A stretch of DNA of 64,000 bases from Nanogingivalis sp964625845. GTDB lineage: Bacteria; Patescibacteriota; Saccharimonadia; Saccharimonadales; Saccharimonadaceae. Of this stretch, positions 8,453 to 15,596 are shown one piece after another. Made by a program: the position numbers and the translations under genes. Numbering within the stretch: the stretch's first letter is position 1; the number at the start of each line of letters is the position of its first letter. Below the pieces are notes generated by a model that worked only from the letters and a program-made list of their open reading frames with translations, did not search any database and was not told the origin of the DNA. The stretch covers positions 8,160 to 72,159 of the forward strand of contig CAZVBN010000002.1 in the NCBI GenBank assembly GCA_964625845.1, read 5' to 3'.

Positions 8453-9772
8453 ATGTATAAAAAATCACGCGCGAAAAACGCTTCGCGAAACAATTTTAAG
8501 GGCGGAAATCGCCGAAAATCTGGCAAAAAATCGCCGAAAAAATTCATCAATCCAGAAAAATTCATCAATCTCGAAGTTGAAAAACTCGAACAAAAACCAC
8601 ATTTCGACGAATCTGTCAATTTTGCGGATTTTGATTTTTCGGAAATAATTCTCGAAAATCTCGCAAAAAACGGCTTCAAACATCCGAGCGAAATCCAAAA
8701 AACCGCGATTCCGCTGGCGCTCGCTGGGCGCGACATTGTTGGTCTTTCGAACACTGGAACCGGCAAAACGATCGCGTTTATTTTGCCGATTTTGAACGGT
8801 TTGGGCGCACAAAAAAATCCCGAAAAATTAGATTTTCGCCGAGAATCTCTCGAAAAATCTCGAAAAACCGCCAAGAAATCAGCGTTAATTTTGGCGCCAA
8901 CTCGCGAGCTCGCGCAACAAATCAGCGAAGAATTCAAAAAATTCTCCGAAAAATCCGGCGTTCGTTCGGCGCTTTTGGTTGGTGGAATGAACATCGGCGG
9001 GCAGTTCCGCGATCTCAAACGCCGTCCGCAAATGATCATCGGCACGCCCGGTCGCGTCAAAGATCACATTGATCGCGGTTCGCTCGATCTTTCGAAGGTT
9101 GATTTTTTCGTTCTCGACGAGGCCGACCGAATGCTCGATATGGGTTTTATCAACGACATCCGCGAAATCGCGTCGCTTCTGCCCGAAAATCGCCAGACTT
9201 TTTGTTTTTCGGCAACTTTTGATAAGCGCGTCGAAAAAATCGCTACAGATTTTATGAAAAATCCCGAAATTATTTCGACGAGCGTCAATCAATCGGCGAA
9301 ACATATTCATCAAAATATCGTCGAATTTACAGATCTCGAACACCGAAAAAACCTACTTTTCGAAATTTTAGCGCGAAATGAAGTCAAAAAAATCGTGATT
9401 TTTGGCGAAACAAAATCCGGCGTTCAAAAATTGAACGACGAACTCGAACAAAATGGTTTTTCTTCTCGCTCAATTCACGGCGATAAAAATCAAGCGCAAC
9501 GAACTCGCGCAATCAAGGCTTTTCGAAACGGAAACGCGGATATTCTCGTTGCAACAGATGTGGCGGCGCGCGGACTCGACATTCCTGATGTTTCGCACGT
9601 GATCAATTTTGACACGCCAAATTCTTACGAAGATTACATTCATCGAATCGGTCGAACTGGTCGCGGCGGAAAATCTGGCTCGGCGCTAACTTTTGTGAAA
9701 GCGCGAAAAACCAAAGATCCAGAAGTAAAAATCTCAAACAATCCTCGCCGTAAAGCAAGTTTTCGGAAATAA
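8453..9772 (+). CDS. DEAD-box ATP-dependent RNA helicase
   Basis: A 439-residue RNA helicase. A basic N-terminus of about 50 residues precedes the Q motif (HPSEIQKTAIP), motif I NTGTGKT, Ia PTRELAQQ, II VLDEADRMLDMG, III SAT, then a helicase C domain with ATDVAARGLDIPDV and HRIGRTGRGG. It would unwind short RNA duplexes in ribosome assembly or mRNA turnover. The C-terminal extension is short and basic (NNPRRKASFRK), as in RhlE/CsdA-like proteins. Confidence 0.94.
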   Translation: MYKKSRAKNASRNNFKGGNRRKSGKKSPKKFINPEKFINLEVEKLEQKPHFDESVNFADFDFSEIILENLAKNGFKHPSEIQKTAIPLALAGRDIVGLSNTGTGKTIAFILPILNGLGAQKNPEKLDFRRESLEKSRKTAKKSALILAPTRELAQQISEEFKKFSEKSGVRSALLVGGMNIGGQFRDLKRRPQMIIGTPGRVKDHIDRGSLDLSKVDFFVLDEADRMLDMGFINDIREIASLLPENRQTFCFSATFDKRVEKIATDFMKNPEIISTSVNQSAKHIHQNIVEFTDLEHRKNLLFEILARNEVKKIVIFGETKSGVQKLNDELEQNGFSSRSIHGDKNQAQRTRAIKAFRNGNADILVATDVAARGLDIPDVSHVINFDTPNSYEDYIHRIGRTGRGGKSGSALTFVKARKTKDPEVKISNNPRRKASFRK

Positions 9773-9773
9773 A

Positions 9774-9803
9774 GAAAAATCCACCACGCGGTGAATTTCT
9801 CTT
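9774..9803 (+). terminator. Terminator of the helicase gene
   Basis: AAATCCACC-acgc-GGTGAATTT forms a hairpin just after the stop, followed by a pyrimidine-rich run. Confidence 0.55.
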
Positions 9804-9804
9804 C

Positions 9805-9880
9805 TGGTGACCTCACGGGGAATCGAACCCCGATTGCAAGGATGAGAACCTTGTGTCCTAACCGTTAGACGATGAGGCCA
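9805..9880 (-). tRNA. tRNA-Glu (anticodon CTC)
   Basis: Minus-strand cloverleaf: acceptor TGGCCTC paired with GAGGTCA, anticodon arm CAAGG-TTCTCAT-CCTTG giving CTC, and T-arm with GGTTCGATTCC. CCA is encoded at 9807-9805. Confidence 0.93.
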
Positions 9881-9921
9881 TTGAAAATATTCTACCAAAA
9901 AATCGCACAAAAATCAAACTA

Positions 9922-9950
9922 TTGACATTTCGAGCTAAAAATGTTAAAAT
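9922..9950 (+). promoter_or_regulatory. Strong promoter of the mini zinc-finger transcript
   Basis: -35 TTGACA (9922-9927), 17-bp spacer, -10 TAAAAT (9945-9950). Transcription should start near 9957, right at a 7-bp hairpin GTAAATC-tga-GATTTAC (9957-9973). Confidence 0.75.
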
Positions 9951-10038
9951 AAGCAGGTAAATCTGAGATTTACGATTTCAAAGGGTTTCTGGATGAATCT
10001 TTTAAAGTCGCCAATCTCCATAAAGGAGGTGAAATGGA

Positions 10039-10155
10039 TTGGCGAAAAAAACGATTATTTGCCCAGCCTGCAATGGCAAAGGCAGGGATAATAATTTCTT
10101 TCCGTGCGTATGCTCCGCCTGTAAGGGGCGAGGTACGGTAGAAGTTGACGACTAA
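10039..10155 (+). CDS. Mini zinc-finger protein with two DnaJ-type CxxCxGxG motifs
   Basis: A 38-residue frame from a TTG start. It carries CPACNGKG and CSACKGRG, the repeat that binds zinc in the DnaJ cysteine-rich domain, so one zinc site (four main cysteines) is likely. It ends TVEVDD. Start: AGGAGGT at 10024-10030 is 8 nt from the TTG. The ATG at 10034 is too close to the Shine-Dalgarno and is out of frame. The Shine-Dalgarno lies in the loop, and the TTG in the stem, of a 9-bp hairpin TCGCCAATC (10008-10016) / GATTGGCGA (10037-10045). Similar lone domains may act as chaperone adaptors or RNA-binding proteins; no function can be assigned. Confidence 0.75.
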   Translation: MAKKTIICPACNGKGRDNNFFPCVCSACKGRGTVEVDD

Positions 10156-10339
10156 CCTCTTCTTCTCCGCTGGGAGCCAAAAACTCCCCAACAGGGGCGG
10201 AGATAAGGAGATTGCAACCCAGCAAACAATCCAGTGTTTGCTCCAAAAAATAGACTGGAGGTGGTCTATGGAACATTAAAAACCCGAACGCAGCCGTTTT
10301 CTTTTCTTTTGATAGCGCTTATAAAAATTCGGGTTTTCT
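10156..10339 (+). other. Hairpin-rich 3' region of the mini zinc-finger transcript
   Basis: This non-coding stretch holds four stems: TCTCCGC (10164-10170)/GCGGAGA (10197-10203) enclosing GGGAG/CTCCC; AGCAAACA (10221-10228)/TGTTTGCT (10235-10242); ATAGAC (10250-10255)/GTCTAT (10264-10269), with GGAGG in its loop; and AAAACCCGAA (10279-10288)/TTCGGGTTTT (10328-10337). The GGAGG precedes a three-codon frame, ATG-GAA-CAT-TAA, at 10268. It matches no RNA family I know. A stable 3' UTR or small RNA is possible. Confidence 0.5.
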
Positions 10340-10371
10340 GAGCAGGAGATTTATTTTCTGCTCTTTTTTAT
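10340..10371 (+). terminator. Terminator of the mini zinc-finger transcript
   Basis: GAGCAG (10340-10345) pairs with CTGCTC (10358-10363), followed by TTTTTTATTTT. Confidence 0.7.
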
Positions 10372-10434
10372 TTTGTCAAAAAGTGATATAATTAAAAGCT
10401 GGATATTTTATAAAAAGTAATAAAAAGGAGAAAA

Positions 10435-12240
10435 ATGTTCAAATTTATTTTTCGATATGCTCGAAAATTCTGGTGGCAAATACCAGTTATGTTGATTTTG
10501 GTGATTGCTTCTGCGCAAATCAATCTGGAACTTCCAAAATTCACAAGCCGAATCATCAACGAAGGCGTGGCGCTTCAAGATCTCGGCAAAGTTTATGAAC
10601 TCGGCTGGCAAATGATCGGTTTGTCGCTTTTGAGCGGGCTAATTTTGGTTTTGAGTATTTTTTTCTCGACTCGAATCGCTGGCGGAATTTCTCGCGACAT
10701 TCGAGCTGAAACTTTTTCGAAAATCGAACAGTTTTCGATGGCTGAATTCGGCAAATTCTCGGTGGCGAGCTTGATCACGCGAATCACCAACGACGCTTCG
10801 CAAGTTCAGCAAACTTTCTCGATGATAATGCGACTCGGAACATACGCCCTTTTCATCGGGATTGGCGCGGTCATCAATGTGTTTTCGATTGCTAGCCAAA
10901 TGAGCTGGATTGTCGGCGGAACAGTTCTCGCGATTTTGGCGATGGCGGTGACGATTATTATTTTTGCGATACCAAAATTACAACAAATTCAAAAAAATGT
11001 CGACGCGCTCAATCTTCAAACGCGCCAAACTTTGACCGGACTTCGAATTATTCGAGCGTTTCGAAATGACGAATTTGAAGAGAAAAATTTCGCAAAAATC
11101 AACACAAAAAACGCCAAAACGAACATTTTTGTCGACCGAACTTTTGGTATGATTTCTCCTTGGATGACGCTTGTCGGCGGAATTTCCAGCGTGATGGTGG
11201 TTTGGCTGGCTTCTGGCTTGATCAAGAACGGCGAAATGGCGATCGGCGAAATTATGGCGTCGATTCAATATGTTTCGCAGGTGAGTTTTGCGTTTATGAT
11301 GCTTTCGATGATTTTTACTTTTGCGCCGCGAATGTTTGTTTCGATTGATCGAATTCGCAAAGTTCAAGAAACTGATTTAACAGTTCTCGATGCCAAAAAA
11401 CTCGCTAAAATTCCAAAAAATTTCGACATAAAATTCGAAAATGTCAGCTTCAAATATGGCGACGCCGACGATTATGTTCTCGAAAATCTGAATTTCGAAA
11501 TCGCGCAAGGCGAAACCGTCGCCGTGATTGGCGGAACTGGCTCCGGAAAAAGCACCGTGGCGAAGTTGATTCCGCGGTTTTTCAATGTTTCAAAAGGAAA
11601 AATCTCAATCGGCGGCACGGACATTTCGAAAATTTCGCAAGCCGAACTTCGAAATCTCATCGGTTATGCGCCACAAAAAGCGATGCTCTTCTCTGGTGAC
11701 ATTCGTTCGAATGTGGCTTACGGCTCGGAACTTTCGGACGAGAAAATCATCGACGCGCTAAAAATTGCGCAATCTTGGGAATTTGTCGAAAAACTGCCGA
11801 ACGGTTTGAGTGAAGAAGTTTCGCAAGGTGGAAAAAACTTCTCCGGCGGGCAAAAACAGCGACTTTCAATCGCGCGAGCCATCGCCAAAAACGCACCGAT
11901 TTTGATTTTCGACGACAGTTTTAGTGCACTCGACTACAAAACCGACACACTTCTTCGTGCTGAACTTGCGCAAAAAACCAAAGGCAAAACCAAGTTTATC
12001 GTGGCACAACGCGTGACTTCGATCGCGCACGCCGACAAAATTATCGTGCTTGACGGCGGCGGAAAAATCGTCGGAATCGGCACGCACGGCGAGCTTCTTC
12101 AAACCAACGAACTTTATCGCGAAATCGCTTCGTCCCAGCTTTCGAACGAAGAAATCGAGGCGCAAATTCGAGAATTTTCAAAAAAATCAAAGGCTAAAAA
12201 TCCCCGCGCGAAAGGAGAAAATAATGACCGCAAAAACTAA
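10435..12240 (+). CDS. ABC exporter half-transporter, degenerate site
   Basis: A 601-residue fused permease-ATPase with six predicted membrane helices, then Walker A GGTGSGKST, signature NFSGGQKQRLSIARAIA and Walker B ILIFDDSFSALD. The residue after the Walker B aspartate is Asp instead of the catalytic Glu, as in the degenerate subunit of heterodimeric exporters (TM287/288, BmrCD type). Shine-Dalgarno AAAAAGGAGAAAA precedes the ATG. It overlaps the next gene by 17 nt, so the two are co-translated. Substrate unknown; drug or lipid export is typical of the family. Confidence 0.92.
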   Translation: MFKFIFRYARKFWWQIPVMLILVIASAQINLELPKFTSRIINEGVALQDLGKVYELGWQMIGLSLLSGLILVLSIFFSTRIAGGISRDIRAETFSKIEQFSMAEFGKFSVASLITRITNDASQVQQTFSMIMRLGTYALFIGIGAVINVFSIASQMSWIVGGTVLAILAMAVTIIIFAIPKLQQIQKNVDALNLQTRQTLTGLRIIRAFRNDEFEEKNFAKINTKNAKTNIFVDRTFGMISPWMTLVGGISSVMVVWLASGLIKNGEMAIGEIMASIQYVSQVSFAFMMLSMIFTFAPRMFVSIDRIRKVQETDLTVLDAKKLAKIPKNFDIKFENVSFKYGDADDYVLENLNFEIAQGETVAVIGGTGSGKSTVAKLIPRFFNVSKGKISIGGTDISKISQAELRNLIGYAPQKAMLFSGDIRSNVAYGSELSDEKIIDALKIAQSWEFVEKLPNGLSEEVSQGGKNFSGGQKQRLSIARAIAKNAPILIFDDSFSALDYKTDTLLRAELAQKTKGKTKFIVAQRVTSIAHADKIIVLDGGGKIVGIGTHGELLQTNELYREIASSQLSNEEIEAQIREFSKKSKAKNPRAKGENNDRKN

Positions 12241-14011
12241 AAAACCACAAAATCTCAGCAAAACAATCAAACGCTTGCTGAAATATTTTGCTGGCTACAA
12301 ATTAGCGATCTCGTTCGTGGCTTTCGCGGCGATCGTTTCGGCTTTTTCGACGATTTTTGGGCCAAAACTTCTCGGCGAAATGATTCAATCTGTTTCGAAA
12401 AACTTCGAAATCGTTGGTGGAATGCCAAAGTTCAACCCAGATTTTGCCGAAATCTCGAAAATCGGTTTCGCGCTAGTTGCGATTTACGCTGTGAGTGGAA
12501 TTTTTGGCTATCTTCAAAACTGGATTATGGCGGGCATTTCGCAAAAAATCACTTTCAAAATGCGCGAACAACTCAGTCAAAAAATCGCTAAATTACCAAT
12601 TCATTATTTTGATAAGCGAAAAACTGGCGACATCGTTTCGATCATCACCAACGACATCGAAACCATCGGTCAAAGTCTTTCGCAAAGTTTAAACACGGTG
12701 ATTTATTCTTCAATAACACTTGTCGGTGTGACGGCGATGATTATTTCGATTAGCTGGCAAATTAGCTTGGTTGCGTTCGGATCAGCGATTCTTTCGGTGA
12801 TTTTGATCGGCTTAATCACGAAATTTTCACAAAAATATTTCACCGAACTTCAAGCTTCAACTGGAAAAATCAACGGTTTTGCCGAAGAAATGATGAGCGC
12901 GCACGAAATCATCAAGGCGTATAACGGCGAAGAAAATTCGATTGAAAAATTCAAAAAAATCAACGCCGAAATGTATCGCGCTTCGTGGCGTTCGCAGTTT
13001 TTTGGCGGGCTGATTTATCCTGTGATGGGTTTTGTCGGCAACCTTTCGACGCTCACGACAGTAGTTTTTGGTGGAATCCGCGCGATCAACGGGCAATTGA
13101 GTTTGGGCGATTTGAGCTCGCTGATAACTTACATTAGTCAATTCAACCGACCGATTTCCGAAGTCGGCAACTCGATGACCGCAATTCAGGCGACTTTTGC
13201 GGCGAGCCAACGCGTTTTTGCATTTTTGGACGCGCGCGAAGAAAAACATTCGAAAGATTATCTCGAACTTCCTTCAAGAATCCGTGGAAAAGTGGAATTT
13301 TCGAATGTGAATTTTTCTTATTCGAAAAATAAACCCGTGATTTCGAACTTCTCCGCCAAAATTCCAGCAAATTCAACTGTGGCGATCGTCGGCAAAACTG
13401 GCGCTGGCAAAACAACTTTGGTTAATTTGTTGATGCGATTTTATGACATCGACAGCGGAAAAATCAAAATCGACGGCATCGACACTTCAAAACTCCACCG
13501 AAAAGAAGTTCGAAGTTTGTTTGGAATGGTTCTTCAAGACACGTGGCTATTCAACGGCACGATCGCCGAAAACTTGAGCTACGGACGTCGAAACGCCACT
13601 CGTGAAGAAATTATCGAAGCGGCGAAAGCAGCACACGCCGACCACTTTATTCGAACTCTTCCTGACGGCTATGATACGGTGATTTCTGAAGATATCGACA
13701 ATATTTCGGCTGGCGAAAAACAGCTTCTGACGATCGCGCGGGCGATTTTGGCGGATTCGCCGATGTTGATTTTGGACGAAGCCACCAGCTCTGTCGACAC
13801 GCGAACCGAGGCGGCGATTCAATCGGCGATGGATAATTTGACTCACGGCCGAACAAGTTTCGTGATCGCGCACCGACTTTCGACGATCAAAAACGCCGAT
13901 TTGATTCTGGTGATGGAGCGCGGAAACATTATCGAGCAAGGTTCGCACGCTGAACTTCTCGCAAAAAACGGCGAATATGCCAAACTTTACAACTCGCAAT
14001 TCGCGGAATAA
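12224..14011 (+). CDS. ABC exporter half-transporter, catalytic partner
   Basis: A 595-residue permease-ATPase pairing with the preceding subunit. Walker A is GKTGAGKTT, Walker B MLILDEATSSVD with the catalytic Glu, and the H-loop VIAHRLSTIKNAD. The signature is ISAGEKQ rather than LSGGQ. It would face the Asp-bearing Walker B of the partner, so both changes fall in the same, degenerate ATP site. Start: the ATG at 12224 follows AAAGGAGAAAATA; upstream in-frame codons lie inside the preceding gene and are not used. Confidence 0.92.
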   Translation: MTAKTKKPQNLSKTIKRLLKYFAGYKLAISFVAFAAIVSAFSTIFGPKLLGEMIQSVSKNFEIVGGMPKFNPDFAEISKIGFALVAIYAVSGIFGYLQNWIMAGISQKITFKMREQLSQKIAKLPIHYFDKRKTGDIVSIITNDIETIGQSLSQSLNTVIYSSITLVGVTAMIISISWQISLVAFGSAILSVILIGLITKFSQKYFTELQASTGKINGFAEEMMSAHEIIKAYNGEENSIEKFKKINAEMYRASWRSQFFGGLIYPVMGFVGNLSTLTTVVFGGIRAINGQLSLGDLSSLITYISQFNRPISEVGNSMTAIQATFAASQRVFAFLDAREEKHSKDYLELPSRIRGKVEFSNVNFSYSKNKPVISNFSAKIPANSTVAIVGKTGAGKTTLVNLLMRFYDIDSGKIKIDGIDTSKLHRKEVRSLFGMVLQDTWLFNGTIAENLSYGRRNATREEIIEAAKAAHADHFIRTLPDGYDTVISEDIDNISAGEKQLLTIARAILADSPMLILDEATSSVDTRTEAAIQSAMDNLTHGRTSFVIAHRLSTIKNADLILVMERGNIIEQGSHAELLAKNGEYAKLYNSQFAE

Positions 14012-14013
14012 AT

Positions 14014-14042
14014 TTGACTTATCGAGAAAATTCTGGTATAAT
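14014..14042 (+). promoter_or_regulatory. Promoter of the 221-codon hairpin-rich gene
   Basis: -35 TTGACT (14014-14019), 17-bp spacer, -10 TATAAT (14037-14042). Confidence 0.75.
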
Positions 14043-14055
14043 TCAGAAACGAAAA

Positions 14056-14736
14056 CTGCCAAAAGGAGGAATATGAAATGGCAGAGAACTTTAACTTATT
14101 TCTAAAAAGAGTCGTAGAAGACTCTTTTGAAAGCAACCAGGTTTTTGACTTGGTTGTGTTTTTTAGCTTCATCGGGCAAAAACAGCTTGATGAATTCCAG
14201 GAGTATTGCTCAAATAATGGCTTCAGGGAATTTGAATATATAAAGATTCTCGAAAGCCTAAACCTTGCCGAGCCGCGCGCCGGAGTGAGCAAGGCTTCGG
14301 TCGTAAAAATAGCGATTCAGGAAAAAATCTCCGCTATTTACAGTGAGATGAATCCTGGATCAGCAGACCTATTGGTTGATCTTTACGAGATCGGTCGACT
14401 GGTCTGGCGTGCTCGTTGCAAAATGGATGGGATCCAGGCGGAATCATATTTCCGCATGGATCTTCCAACGTGGCGAACGGTCTGCGATTTTCTGGCGCAG
14501 ACTGGAGAGACTTGCCTGCTCAGAGATTTAATAGTCTCAAAGTGGCAGGAAATTGAAGGACTCAAGCGAGAATTAAGCAAGCGGGAATTAGATACTTTCC
14601 GTGCACAAGTTTTAGTTGAGTCTATTCCTGCTTACCAAGATTCGAAACCACCGTTTGCGGTGGGTAGGCAGGCTTTGATGGTTGCGAAAAAGCGACTGTC
14701 GAGTAAAAAAGAAAAAGCCATTCTTGAAAAATGGCT
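14056..14736 (+). repeat. Chain of local inverted repeats inside the 221-codon gene
   Basis: Stems read by eye: AAAAGAGTC 14105-14113/14120-14128; AAATAGCG 14307-14314/14332-14339; CAGACC 14364-14369/14401-14406 around GATC 14378-14381/14389-14392; GATCCA-g-GCGGAA 14431-14443/14450-14462; GTCTGCG 14480-14486/14496-14502; GAGACT 14507-14512/14533-14538; CCTGCTTACC 14627-14636/14663-14672 (one G-U) around CACCG/CGGTG; AGCCATT 14716-14722/14730-14736. Confidence 0.8.
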
Positions 14737-14743
14737 AGAATAA
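14078..14743 (+). CDS. Unknown protein encoded by a hairpin-rich gene
   Basis: A 221-residue soluble protein, mostly helical, with no motif I recognise (opens MAENFNLFLKRVVEDSF, ends KKEKAILEKWLE). Shine-Dalgarno AGGAGG at 14064-14069 lies in the loop of CTGCC (14056-14060)/GGCAG (14080-14084), which brackets the ATG. Arginine codons are mixed (AGA, AGG, CGT, CGC, CGG, CGA), unlike the mainly CGA/CGC/CGT use of core genes. The coding sequence is a row of local inverted repeats (listed separately). It has its own promoter and terminator and converges on another gene of the same kind. Confidence 0.75.
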   Translation: MAENFNLFLKRVVEDSFESNQVFDLVVFFSFIGQKQLDEFQEYCSNNGFREFEYIKILESLNLAEPRAGVSKASVVKIAIQEKISAIYSEMNPGSADLLVDLYEIGRLVWRARCKMDGIQAESYFRMDLPTWRTVCDFLAQTGETCLLRDLIVSKWQEIEGLKRELSKRELDTFRAQVLVESIPAYQDSKPPFAVGRQALMVAKKRLSSKKEKAILEKWLE

Positions 14744-14750
14744 TTCTCTG

Positions 14751-14778
14751 GCTCGTCACGAAAATGACGGGCTTTTTT
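14751..14778 (+). terminator. Terminator of the 221-codon gene
   Basis: GCTCGTCA (14751-14758) pairs with TGACGGGC (14765-14772), then TTTTTTCTT. Confidence 0.75.
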
Positions 14779-14798
14779 CTTGGCTTGATTTTGAAAAA

Positions 14799-14828
14799 AG
14801 AAAAACCCACCACTTGTTTGTGGTGGGT
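14799..14828 (-). terminator. Terminator of the 140-codon hairpin-rich gene
   Basis: A 9-bp perfect stem, ACCCACCAC (14805-14813)/GTGGTGGGT (14820-14828). A minus-strand T-run follows it toward 14796. Confidence 0.75.
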
Positions 14829-14841
14829 GCGGCTTTCTTTT

Positions 14842-15264
14842 CTAAGAGACAAACTTTGTCTCTGTTTCTGTGAGCCAATGGTTGAAGCTCACAGAATTAA
14901 TCATTTGATTTGCCTCATTTCTATCCGAATAGCCTTCAGAGTAGATAGATAACAGGTAGTGCCATCCATCCATTTTGCCCAAGCGAAGGAGAGGCCAGCG
15001 TTTATAAAGAAATTCGAAAGTTTCTTTATTTTCTTTATATGAACGCTTATTGTGTCGCTGACACACAACAAGCAATTCTATCAGTTCCCGACCGAGAGAT
15101 CGGGCGATTGCCTGTTTCTCTGGCGTGAGCGGGACATAGACCTGAGATCCAGAAAAGCCCGGCTCCGTCTTCAAGATTTCCTTAAGGACAGGGCTCTGCT
15201 GGATTTTCTCCATTTTCTCAGAAACGCGAGCGAAGTTAATTGTGATAGCTTGGGTAGTTGTCAT
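14842..15264 (-). CDS. Unknown protein encoded by a hairpin-rich gene
   Basis: A 140-residue soluble protein of unknown family (opens MTTTQAITINFARVSEKMEK, contains SLGRELIELLVVCQRHNKRS). Start: the ATG at 15264 is 9 nt from AGGAGG (15279-15274); a TTG two codons earlier sits too close. The ATG lies in the loop of an 8-bp perfect hairpin GGTAGTTG/CAACTACC (15253-15260/15268-15275) whose base overlaps the Shine-Dalgarno. Arginine codon use is mixed and the gene is packed with inverted repeats, like the convergent gene at 14078. Own promoter and terminator. No function proposed. Confidence 0.72.
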   Translation of the reverse strand: MTTTQAITINFARVSEKMEKIQQSPVLKEILKTEPGFSGSQVYVPLTPEKQAIARSLGRELIELLVVCQRHNKRSYKENKETFEFLYKRWPLLRLGKMDGWHYLLSIYSEGYSDRNEANQMINSVSFNHWLTETETKFVS

Positions 15265-15275
15265 TTTCAACTACC
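14845..15275 (-). repeat. Chain of local inverted repeats inside the 140-codon gene
   Basis: AGAGACAAA 14845-14853/TTTGTCTCT 14855-14863; TTCTGTGAGC 14866-14875/GCTCACAGAA 14887-14896, perfect; AGCGTT 14997-15002/AACGCT 15042-15047 enclosing ATAAAGAAA 15004-15012/TTTCTTTAT 15021-15029; TGTGTC 15051-15056/GACACA 15060-15065; ATCCAG 15147-15152/CTGGAT 15199-15204 continuing to GCCC 15157-15160/GGGC 15191-15194; GGTAGTTG 15253-15260/CAACTACC 15268-15275. Confidence 0.8.
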
Positions 15276-15363
15276 TCCTTTCAATTATATTCTTAGAAAG
15301 CCAATTTCAAAAGTTCGAGCCAAAAGCTCAATTCTTTCGAAAATAAGCTTTCAACTGATTTCT

Positions 15364-15392
15364 ATTTTAGCATAAAAAAGCGTTTTTGTCAA
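15364..15392 (-). promoter_or_regulatory. Promoter of the 140-codon hairpin-rich gene
   Basis: Minus-strand -35 TTGACA (15392-15387), 17-bp spacer, -10 TAAAAT (15369-15364). This leaves a structured leader of about 90 nt. Confidence 0.78.
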
Positions 15393-15418
15393 TATGCGGA
15401 GCTTTTCGAAATTCGCAC

Positions 15419-15447
15419 TTCACTTTTCTTCGAAATTATGCTAAAAT
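15419..15447 (+). promoter_or_regulatory. tRNA-Trp promoter
   Basis: -35 TTCACT (15419-15424), 17-bp spacer, -10 TAAAAT (15442-15447), 8 nt before the mature 5' end. Confidence 0.6.
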
Positions 15448-15455
15448 ATTTACAT

Positions 15456-15531
15456 ACGGGCATAGCTCAGTTGGTAGAGCACAGGTCTCCAAAACCTGGT
15501 GTCGGGAGTTCGAGTCTCTCTGCCCGTGCCA
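15456..15531 (+). tRNA. tRNA-Trp (anticodon CCA)
   Basis: Acceptor ACGGGCA/TGCCCGT, D-arm GCTC/GAGC, anticodon arm CAGGT-CTCCAAA-ACCTG giving CCA, T-arm GGGAG-TTCGAGT-CTCTC. 3' CCA is encoded. It pairs functionally with trpS in the same window. Confidence 0.95.
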
Positions 15532-15596
15532 CGAAATTATTTGTCGCCACGCCGGCGATTTATTTTTTGCTCAAAAAGTGTTAAAATAAAATAACG

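Noticed and set aside
10156..10371. A housekeeping RNA (tmRNA, RNase P RNA, SRP RNA or 6S RNA)
   Set aside because: No tRNA-like end, no tag-peptide frame, no conserved P4 or SRP core motif is visible, and a coding frame leads the transcript. Kept as an unassigned structured region.
12050..12223. N-terminal extension of the second ABC exporter subunit
   Set aside because: These codons lie inside the preceding gene. The ATG at 12224 has a good Shine-Dalgarno and the protein then begins where family members do.
15386..15589. Small plus-strand protein gene
   Set aside because: The frame runs through tRNA-Trp, so it is not coding.
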